A stretch of DNA of 12,176 nt from Candidatus Sumerlaeota bacterium (GTDB lineage: Bacteria > Sumerlaeota > Sumerlaeia > MWCT01): positions 1 through 12,176 of the forward strand of contig JAPLSR010000005.1 of NCBI GenBank assembly GCA_026398545.1, read 5' to 3'. The notes beneath the pieces were generated by a model, which saw nothing but the letters and a program-made list of their open reading frames with translations, did not search any database and had not been told where the DNA came from. How positions within the stretch are numbered: the first letter of the stretch is position 1; each line of letters begins with the position of its first letter. A program made the position numbers and the translations under genes. Of this stretch, positions 1 through 5,442 are shown in pieces.

Positions 1-157
1 ATTGGGGATGATTATAGACGACGGTTTCAGACGCCCCGCCTCCGCATGTTATCGCACTAATAGGAATTGCATAGTTTTCGCTGACCTTCACGACCGCTGC
101 TGCCGCAATGCCCAATGCGACAAACACCAACAGACCGAAGAGAAGCCATCTTTTCAT
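1..157 (-). CDS. Small secreted or membrane-anchored protein, N-terminal part only
   Basis: Reading leftward from an ATG at 157, 52 codons stay open to the window edge, so the C-terminus is missing. The product begins MKRWLLFGLLVFVALGIAAA: a short basic start and a strong hydrophobic stretch, which is a signal peptide or an N-terminal anchor. The exported part seen so far contains an ITCGGGASE segment. A GGAGG SD sits at 168-172, 10 bases before the ATG, which supports this start over the ATG at 165, whose frame stops after three codons. The GGG-Ser motif loosely recalls secreted repeat proteins with a 'GGGxSxSxxY' segment from environmental bacteria, but too little is visible to assign a family. 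It is transcribed away from the large gene at 539 and has its own AT-rich upstream region. Confidence 0.7.
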   Translation of the reverse strand, partial: MKRWLLFGLLVFVALGIAAAAVVKVSENYAIPISAITCGGGASETVVYNHPQ

Positions 158-248
158 CTCTTCATCGCCTCCATTTTTTCAGACAGTAATTCTTCAAATC
201 AACAATCCCTTTTTGCGAATGGTTTTACCCATGTCTTAAAAATTGTAA

Positions 249-289
249 TCCCTTATTTAGAATTTATAAATTTAAATACTCCCTTATTT
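249..289. promoter_or_regulatory. Direct repeats flanking an AT palindrome, possible operator
   Basis: The 10-mer TCCCTTATTT occurs at 249-258 and again at 280-289, so the copies are 31 bases apart, about three helical turns. Between them is the perfect 12-base palindrome AATTTATAAATT (261-272). A third related word, AATCCCTT, is at 204-211 and matches 247-254 exactly. The cluster lies about 90-130 bases upstream of the leftward gene, a position that suits a regulator-binding site. AT-richness raises the chance of accidental repeats, and no regulator can be named. Confidence 0.35.
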
Positions 290-354
290 CATTAGTGCAA
301 GGACATTTTTTCATAGAGAGCCTGAAACAACATTCATACAATCCACAGAGCGGG

Positions 355-435
355 GATGCGCCTTAACGGATTACATTGATGTTTACATCAGCCTCAGGCG
401 GATGCGGCACTCTGCGTAATCCGCCACGGCGCATC
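355..435. repeat. 81-bp nested inverted repeat (palindromic element)
   Basis: The outer arms are GATGCGCC (355-362) and GGCGCATC (428-435), perfect complements. After a 4-by-4 internal mismatch come inner arms CGGATTAC (367-374) and GTAATCCG (416-423), again perfect. Inside are two small hairpins: TGATGT-TT-ACATCA at 378-391 and GCC-TCA-GGC at 391-399. The whole could fold as a branched hairpin in RNA or a cruciform in DNA. It lacks a U-run, so it is not a standard terminator. Its words recur in other gaps of this window (8321, 8910, 9438), which suggests a dispersed palindromic repeat rather than a local regulatory site. Confidence 0.5.
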
Positions 436-477
436 TTCGATCTGAGAATGGTATCTATTTTTCCCCGAATAAAAACC

Positions 478-506
478 TTGCTTTTTCTTAATGCCCGTTG
501 TTTATA
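478..506 (+). promoter_or_regulatory. Candidate -35/-10 promoter for the amidase-like gene
   Basis: TTGCTT (478-483) and TTTATA (501-506) are separated by 17 bases, the preferred spacing for a housekeeping sigma factor. This would put the transcript start near 513 and give a leader of about 26 bases containing the GGAGG SD at 524-528. Confidence 0.35.
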
Positions 507-538
507 GCGACCAAATAATCTATGGAGGTCTTTTCCAC

Positions 539-3500
539 ATGAGAAAAACATCCTTTTATGCCCTGGTTGCGCTCTTTGTCTTACTGTCTTTCTCCGGCGT
601 GGCGGAGGTCTCTACAAGGACGCTCCAGCTTGCACTCCAGGACTATGTAAAACGTCACACGCAAAAAGAATATGACCGGATTTTTCCCCCGCGAACAACT
701 GTGAGAAGTGTCGAAATCCTCACCACGGGTGTCATAGTCCATCTCTCAAGAGATATTACCAATTATCCCCTGCGTCCTGAATCGGTGAAGGAGATTTCAG
801 ATTCCCTGAAACCCATTATTGCCCCCCTCATTCCCGGCGCCGCTGTTGAGGTCTTCTCGGGCGGACGTTCCCTTGCGGCTTATATTCCTCCCATATACCG
901 TTCCGCCTACGTGAAAACTTCGGCGGATCTCCGAGACGCAAAACCTCTGGTGAATGAGGCGCCTCTCCCCACTGTGCCTCCCTGGGTGCGCCGCGTCTCC
1001 AGCGCTGCCCCTGTTCCCAAAGCCGGTCTTTATGGACGCCATCTTTGCCTCTGGGGAAGTCATGGATGGTTTTATGACTCCGCCACAGACCTCAGATGGG
1101 AATGGCAGCGTCCCCGCATGTTCACCATCGTTGAAGACCTCCTACCCACGTCCTTCATGCTGCCATACATCCTCCCCATGCTGGATGGCGCCGGTGCGGT
1201 GACATGCTACCTCCGCGAACGCGATATACAGACGCATGAGGTGCTTCTGGATGATGCTGACAGGGACGGAAATCCCGCCAGGGGCATCTTTAAGATGTCT
1301 TCATCCTCTGCTTGGAAAGAGGACGCCGGTCCAGGGTTTAAAAACGGTCTTGCCCCTTATCCCGATAATATGAATCCCCATGAGATGGGACATCACCGCA
1401 TTGCGAAGACCGCCGCAAAAGGGACGGCGCGGGCGCGTTGGATACCGCGCATCCCGGAGAGCGGTAGATATGCCGTCTATGTCTCATACAACATGGAGGA
1501 GAGCCGCGCCACGGACGCCCGATATACTGTTTTCCATCTCGGCGGCATAACAGAGTTTCTCGTCAATCAGCGGATGGGGGGCAACACATGGGTGTATCTG
1601 GGATATTTCCAGTTCGAAAGAGGGCTTAATGCTGAAAAGGGCTCTGTGGAACTTTCCAATCAGTCCGCAAATGAGGGCGCAACAGTCTCGGCGGACTGTG
1701 TCAAGTTTGGCGGCGGCATGGGCGACATCATCCGCGAGGGTCGCACAAGTGGCTATCCACGTTATTGTGAGGGCTCGCGTTACTGGCTCCAGTATGCCGG
1801 CGTCGAGCCAACCCTTGTCTATAAACTCGGTTTAAAAGGGGGTATTGACGGACCCGATTACACGGAGGATTTTGTCTCACGTGCGGAGTATGCAAACTTT
1901 CTGAAAGGGGCGCCCTTCGGACCCAATCCCAACCGCGCCTTTTCCGGACTCCGCGTGCCGGTTGACATCGCCTTCGGATTTCATACCGATGCCGGTATCA
2001 AGAATGGCATTGTGGGAACGCTCTCAATTTACAGGGAACTGGATGATAGGGACAGTGGGACATTCCCCGATGGCGTTTCACGCCTCGATGACAACCGTAT
2101 GCTGGCAGACCTGATTCAGACACAGCTCGTCTCGGATATTCGCGCAAAATACTCCACAACCTGGACGCGCAGGGAACTGAAAGATATCGACTTCAGCGAG
2201 ACCCGCCGGGGTAATATGCCGTCCTCTCTCCTTGAATTTCTCTCACATCAGAATTTTCAGGACATTAAGTATGCCCTTGACCCCCGTTTCCGCTTCGATG
2301 CCTCACGCGCAATTTATAAGGCGCTCCTCCGCTTCATCGCCTTTAAAAATGGCTATCAGCCTGTCATTCAGCCCCTGCCGCCCACTCACCTCTGTGTCAT
2401 CCGGCAGTCAAAGACTTCCGTCCTCCTCACATGGCGTCCCCAGCCGGACCCGCTTGAACCCACCGCCATGCCCGATGGTTATATTGTTTATATGCGCATT
2501 GGGGCGGATGAAACCGTCAGCGGGTTTGATAACGGACGATGTGTAACTGAGCCCCGCTTACTTGCTGAAAACCTCGCCCCTGACTCAATCTATTCCTTCC
2601 GCATTACCGCCTTTAATGCGGGAGGGGAGGGATTTCCCTCGGAAACACTCTGCGTCCGCACAGGCGGGGAGGAAACATTCGGCATAGTCAGACTACATGA
2701 TGATGACGGTTCCAGGAATGTTGGAAAGGGGGGACGTGTCCTCATTGTCAATGCCTTCGACCGTCTTGCCGGTCCCTCACAGATAACTAAGGAGGGATAT
2801 TCCGGCATTGACCGCGTTGACCGCGGTGTAGGGTATATGGCAAATTCAGGACTCACAGGCGACCAGTGGGATTTCGACCCTGCATCTCCCTTCCGCACAA
2901 ATGACGCCCCCGGACATGGCGCCTCATACGGCGACCTTGAAACAAAGATGGAACTGGGCAATACCTTTGATTTCACAATTCGCCATGGCGCAGCTATTAC
3001 CGCCAGCGCAAGAGGGTTTGATTCTGTCAGTGACGAAGCCGTGCGGGATGGGCTTGTCATCCTTGAGAATTATCCCTTTGTGGACTGGCTTCTGGGGGAG
3101 GAGAGGGCAACGACCCCAATTGCCACGACCGGCGCCTCCGGTCTCTCTGACAGGATGACGCCCGACTTTAAAACTCTAACGCCCAAAGAACAGGAATTGC
3201 TCACTAAATATCTCAATCTTGGAGGGCGACTATTCATATCCGGGGCTTATGTGGCGACCGACCTTGCAGAAGGTCCGGGTTCAACAACTGAGGATAAAAA
3301 ATTCCTGAGCGATATCCTGAGGGTTTACTGGACGACCAATCATGGCAGTCGCACAAATGACGTCTTTGCCGCACCGGAGGGACCTTTCAAATACATCCCC
3401 GATTTTCATATCAGTTCCGGCATTGGCGAGGATGGAATATATAGCGTGGAACTCCCTGATGCGCTCAAACCTGCCGAAAAGCCGAAAGGGGCGAAGGAGT

Positions 3501-3673
3501 TTGAGACATCGGAGACCATTTTCCGTTACAGGGATAACGGTTGGAGCGCCGCCGTGGCGATGCGAAAACCCCGCCGTGTGGTCGTGCTCGGTTTCCCCTT
3601 TGAGTGCATCTGCGGGAAAGACACCCGCTCCACCGTCATGAAAGAAATCCTTGAGTATCTCGGACAGCCCTGA
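539..3673 (+). CDS. Secreted split Amidase_3-like protein with golvesin-like, FN3 and C-terminal alpha/beta domains
   Basis: The 1044-aa product is a predicted exported cell-wall or polymer hydrolase of the family often labelled 'xanthan lyase' or golvesin C-terminal-like protein. The ATG at 539 is preferred over the in-frame ATG at 491 because GGAGG (524-528) precedes it and a signal peptide follows directly (hydrophobic residues 6-22). Residues about 25-120 resemble a GerMN-type domain. Residues 165-232 look like the first half of an N-acetylmuramoyl-L-alanine amidase (SHGW with His175; VED with Glu199). A golvesin-like beta-sandwich (about 249-395) interrupts it. Residues 474-600 supply the second half (FHTDAG with His482; LLEF with Glu566). 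An FN3 domain spans about 611-708 and an alpha/beta domain about 732-1043. His/Glu/His/Glu are the expected zinc ligands and catalytic Glu, by family analogy. The actual substrate (peptidoglycan or another polymer) is unknown. The 3' end overlaps the opposing SRAP gene by 38 bases. Confidence 0.85.
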   Translation: MRKTSFYALVALFVLLSFSGVAEVSTRTLQLALQDYVKRHTQKEYDRIFPPRTTVRSVEILTTGVIVHLSRDITNYPLRPESVKEISDSLKPIIAPLIPGAAVEVFSGGRSLAAYIPPIYRSAYVKTSADLRDAKPLVNEAPLPTVPPWVRRVSSAAPVPKAGLYGRHLCLWGSHGWFYDSATDLRWEWQRPRMFTIVEDLLPTSFMLPYILPMLDGAGAVTCYLRERDIQTHEVLLDDADRDGNPARGIFKMSSSSAWKEDAGPGFKNGLAPYPDNMNPHEMGHHRIAKTAAKGTARARWIPRIPESGRYAVYVSYNMEESRATDARYTVFHLGGITEFLVNQRMGGNTWVYLGYFQFERGLNAEKGSVELSNQSANEGATVSADCVKFGGGMGDIIREGRTSGYPRYCEGSRYWLQYAGVEPTLVYKLGLKGGIDGPDYTEDFVSRAEYANFLKGAPFGPNPNRAFSGLRVPVDIAFGFHTDAGIKNGIVGTLSIYRELDDRDSGTFPDGVSRLDDNRMLADLIQTQLVSDIRAKYSTTWTRRELKDIDFSETRRGNMPSSLLEFLSHQNFQDIKYALDPRFRFDASRAIYKALLRFIAFKNGYQPVIQPLPPTHLCVIRQSKTSVLLTWRPQPDPLEPTAMPDGYIVYMRIGADETVSGFDNGRCVTEPRLLAENLAPDSIYSFRITAFNAGGEGFPSETLCVRTGGEETFGIVRLHDDDGSRNVGKGGRVLIVNAFDRLAGPSQITKEGYSGIDRVDRGVGYMANSGLTGDQWDFDPASPFRTNDAPGHGASYGDLETKMELGNTFDFTIRHGAAITASARGFDSVSDEAVRDGLVILENYPFVDWLLGEERATTPIATTGASGLSDRMTPDFKTLTPKEQELLTKYLNLGGRLFISGAYVATDLAEGPGSTTEDKKFLSDILRVYWTTNHGSRTNDVFAAPEGPFKYIPDFHISSGIGEDGIYSVELPDALKPAEKPKGAKEFETSETIFRYRDNGWSAAVAMRKPRRVVVLGFPFECICGKDTRSTVMKEILEYLGQP

Positions 3674-4331
3674 GGCATTCAGGGGAATCATTCTGCGGGG
3701 AATTGACTACGGGCGAGACCCGCCATATTGTCATCTCCTCCGCCGGATAGGGCTTCAGGAGGGAGAGGAGACGTTCGGGTTTCTTCAAATCGGGGTCAAG
3801 CCAGGGCGCTTCGTTCTTCATGGGTAGAATGACCGGCATGCGCTCATGAATGGGGCGCACGAGGTCATTGGCGTTTGTTGTGATGATGGTAAAGGTTTTC
3901 AGGGGAGAGCCGTCCGGCGGTGTCCATTCATCCCAGAGACCTGCAAAGGCGAACGGCTCGCCATTCTTGAGCGCAAAGAAAAAGGGAGTTTTAAGGCGTC
4001 CGGCAGGTTCTTTCCGCCATTCATAAAAGCCGTCTGCGGGGACAAGGCAGCGCCTTTGCGCCAGGGCATATTTAAAACTCGGCTTCTCAGCGAGTGTCTC
4101 CGCGCGGGCATTGATGAATGGTTTTGCGGATGAATCCGGTTTTGTCCAGGAAGGGATAATACCCCAGCGCATCATCTTGAGCCGTCGCTCGCCACCCTGC
4201 AGGACAAGGACAGCGGCATCCTGCCCGGGGGCAATGTTGTATCGCCTCCTAATCTCAAAGTCCTCCGCAATGAAGCGGAACCGGCTGATGAGGAGGGTCA
4301 GTTCCTTTGTTTGTGCAAATCTACCACACAT
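3636..4331 (-). CDS. yedK: SRAP-family protein (YedK/HMCES-like), abasic-site DNA-protein crosslinker
   Basis: The 231-aa product is a full-length SOS-response-associated peptidase (SRAP) protein. In this family Cys2, exposed after removal of Met1, forms a thiazolidine crosslink with abasic sites in single-stranded DNA and shields them during replication. The hallmarks are present: MCGRF at the start (Cys2), YNIAPGQ (Asn32), NARAE (Arg76, Glu78), VPADGFYEW (Glu104), and RPIHERMPVIL (His162). The need for Cys2 fixes the start at 4331 although no SD precedes it. A good promoter lies so close upstream that the mRNA seems leaderless. The last 38 bases overlap the convergent amidase-like gene. No obvious LexA box is visible, so SOS control is not supported here. 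Assignment to the family is secure; the physiological role is by homology. Confidence 0.95.
   Translation of the reverse strand: MCGRFAQTKELTLLISRFRFIAEDFEIRRRYNIAPGQDAAVLVLQGGERRLKMMRWGIIPSWTKPDSSAKPFINARAETLAEKPSFKYALAQRRCLVPADGFYEWRKEPAGRLKTPFFFALKNGEPFAFAGLWDEWTPPDGSPLKTFTIITTNANDLVRPIHERMPVILPMKNEAPWLDPDLKKPERLLSLLKPYPAEEMTIWRVSPVVNSPQNDSPECLRAVRDTQGFLS
3668..3684. other. Small hairpin over the stop codon of the amidase-like gene
   Basis: CCCTGA (3668-3673) pairs with TCAGGG (3679-3684) around a 5-base loop. It includes the TGA of the rightward gene and lies inside the 3' coding end of the leftward gene. No T-run follows on either strand, so intrinsic termination is doubtful. It could stabilise 3' ends or be incidental. 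Confidence 0.25.
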
Positions 4332-4340
4332 AACATTTTT

Positions 4341-4369
4341 TTATAACACACCTGCGTTACCGGAATCAA
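4341..4369 (-). promoter_or_regulatory. Promoter candidate giving a leaderless SRAP mRNA
   Basis: On the minus strand TTGATT (4369-4364) is followed after exactly 17 bases by TTATAA (4346-4341). Only nine bases, AAAAATGTT, separate the -10 hexamer from the ATG at 4331. Transcription normally begins six to eight bases past the -10, so the leader would be zero to about four bases, with no SD. Confidence 0.5.
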
Positions 4370-4443
4370 CTTTATTATTCGGGAATGCACGTTCGGGCGA
4401 TCTGAAAAGTCTCCAAAAAGTTAAGAAAACGATTTATTTTCTC

Positions 4444-4472
4444 TTGACAAAAATTGTTGATATTTATTACTT
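4444..4472 (+). promoter_or_regulatory. Candidate promoter for the secreted protein at 4521
   Basis: A consensus TTGACA -35 is at 4444-4449 in an AT-rich stretch. The -10 is ambiguous: TATTAC (4465-4470, 15-base spacer), TTACTT (4467-4472, 17-base spacer) or TATAAC (4472-4477, 22-base spacer). It lies back to back with the SRAP promoter in the same gap and just upstream of the palindrome at 4482. Confidence 0.4.
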
Positions 4473-4481
4473 ATAACAGTA

Positions 4482-4498
4482 TTGATTGTTTCAATCAA
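4482..4498. promoter_or_regulatory. 17-bp perfect inverted repeat, operator or leader hairpin
   Basis: TTGATTG (4482-4488) and CAATCAA (4492-4498) are perfect complements around a TTT loop. The site lies immediately after the promoter candidate and 8 bases before the SD of the next gene, so it could be a repressor operator or an mRNA leader hairpin. No protein can be assigned to it. Confidence 0.4.
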
Positions 4499-4520
4499 CT
4501 ATTTTTAAGGAGGTGTTGTT

Positions 4521-5162
4521 ATGAACACAAAAGGATTTTTAAGGACAGGACATCTGATTCTCGCGGTTCTCTTGATTCTTTCCTGCAACCTCTGCTTCTC
4601 CCAGAGCTTCTCGGTCTATAATGGACACATGGACAGTCTCGCAGGCTGGGACGGGATAACTGTGGATGGAAGGGATAACGGTCCCTACCAGGGAACGGCG
4701 ACATTCCAGGCAATTAACTCCAGTAGCGATACGTCACCAACCCCGGGTTCGATCGTTTTTACCCTGTCCGGTACCTTTTTGATGGGCTCTCTCACTCAGG
4801 ATCTTAAGATCACAGCCTCAGGACAAAAAGTATCCATTTCTGCGGATGTCGCCAGGGATGGCAATTGGACCAGCGGACTCATCTTCGGGTTTTATGATAT
4901 TACCACCACTTATGATGTATACCCCGGTTGCTCTGTTGATGTGACTACCCTTGGTTCGGCGGATACCGATGGAACGCTGAACAGCTTTTATACGGTTGCT
5001 GTAAATAATGTGACCCTTCCTAATGATGGTACTAACGTCCGGGTGTTTCTCGGGAACACCGCTACTCCTTGGACAGCCACTACGATAGGCGCCAAGTTCG
5101 CCATAGATAATGTCAAGGCGCTTGTCTCATCAGGCGAGCCGGAATGGAATCTTTATAATTAA
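4521..5162 (+). CDS. Secreted beta-rich protein of unknown function
   Basis: The 213-aa product has an N-terminal export signal: basic residues, then hydrophobic residues 12-21, then CNLCFS with likely cleavage near residue 27. Cys22 in LILSC could instead be a lipoprotein site, though Leu at -2 is atypical. The mature part (VYNGHMDSLAGWDG, then alternating beta-prone stretches, ending in KFAIDNVKALV) has the look of a carbohydrate-binding or DUF642-like jelly roll, where an 'IDNVxL' strand near the end is common. I cannot name a family. No catalytic motif is seen. The SD AAGGAGGTG (4507-4514) is nearly a full match to the 16S tail, suggesting strong translation. The gene has its own promoter candidate and a downstream terminator at 5345, so it is probably monocistronic and may be well expressed as a surface or matrix protein. 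Confidence 0.8.
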   Translation: MNTKGFLRTGHLILAVLLILSCNLCFSQSFSVYNGHMDSLAGWDGITVDGRDNGPYQGTATFQAINSSSDTSPTPGSIVFTLSGTFLMGSLTQDLKITASGQKVSISADVARDGNWTSGLIFGFYDITTTYDVYPGCSVDVTTLGSADTDGTLNSFYTVAVNNVTLPNDGTNVRVFLGNTATPWTATTIGAKFAIDNVKALVSSGEPEWNLYN

Positions 5163-5342
5163 ACTGTTTGCAGGTGGCGTAGCGAATAGCGGTTTCTGCA
5201 ACGAGCGTGGTTTTTTTGTCCAGGAATGTGTCTCGAACGTATAAATCATTTATGACCCAACCAACGGCACGGTCAGTATTGGGGATATCGAACGAAATCA
5301 AAAGTATAGCGAACGCAGAATCTGAATAAACTCTTTACTCTC
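5163..5342. other. Unassigned gap between secreted protein gene and terminator
   Basis: About 180 bases separate the stop codon at 5160-5162 from the terminator stem. The only long open frame is on the minus strand (codons open from about 5334 down to 5113, running antisense into the 3' end of the preceding gene). It has a TTG but no SD. The 3' untranslated segment is unusually long for a gene ending in an intrinsic terminator, so a small RNA, a decayed gene or a repeat copy is possible. Confidence 0.4.
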
Positions 5343-5344
5343 GT

Positions 5345-5374
5345 CGGCAGGATTCATCAACCTGCCGGTTTTTT
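5345..5374 (+). terminator. Intrinsic terminator
   Basis: CGGCAGG (5345-5351) pairs perfectly with CCTGCCG (5361-5367) across a 9-base loop and is followed by a run of six T (5369-5374). This is a textbook rho-independent terminator. It ends the transcript of the secreted protein gene (or of a small RNA in the preceding gap) and insulates the next gene. Confidence 0.85.
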
Positions 5375-5375
5375 A

Positions 5376-5403
5376 TTGACATGGGTTTTCCGTGGGATTT
5401 ATA
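5376..5403 (+). promoter_or_regulatory. Promoter for the thioredoxin-like/kinase pair
   Basis: TTGACA (5376-5381) starts two bases after the terminator T-run. TTTATA (5398-5403) follows after 16 bases, inside TTTATATAAC. The predicted start near 5410 leaves a leader of about 33 bases with AAGGAAAG as SD. Confidence 0.55.
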
Positions 5404-5442
5404 TAACTTAACCTATGTTGTCTTTTTTAAAGGAAAGAAGAG

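Larger units (their letters stand above)
158..538. other. Gene-free divergent intergenic region
   Basis: No convincing gene lies here. The segment separates a leftward gene (start 157) from a rightward gene (start 539). From about 180 to 310 it is strongly AT-rich and holds repeated TCCCTT words with a palindrome. From 355 to 435 it is GC-richer and forms a nested inverted repeat. The last 60 bases hold a promoter candidate and the SD of the large gene. The open frames crossing it have no SD and look incidental. Confidence 0.7.

Noticed and set aside
2..295. 97-residue open frame on the plus strand at the left end
   Set aside because: It has no SD, is composition-poor, and lies opposite a minus-strand gene start that has a good SD and signal peptide.
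491..538. Upstream in-frame ATG of the amidase-like gene
   Set aside because: Starting at 491 would put 16 residues before the signal peptide and overlap the promoter candidate; ATG 539 has GGAGG at the right distance.
2590..3060. 156-residue minus-strand open frame inside the amidase-like gene
   Set aside because: It is a shadow of a well-supported coding frame, Ser/Pro-rich as expected for such shadows, with no family resemblance.
3281..3691. 136-residue minus-strand open frame across the end of the amidase-like gene
   Set aside because: It lies opposite real coding sequence and overlaps the SRAP gene in another frame; no recognisable motif.
4332..4443. LexA/SOS box upstream of the SRAP gene
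   Set aside because: Only single GTTC-like words are present; no paired GAAC-N4-GTTC, GTTC-N7-GTTC or CTGT-N8-ACAG arrangement was found.
5376..5407. Promoter with TTGACA and TATAAC spaced 20 bases (and a 22-base analogue at 4444-4477)
   Set aside because: The spacing is too long for usual sigma-70-type promoters; nearer -10 options exist, so these were noted only as alternatives.
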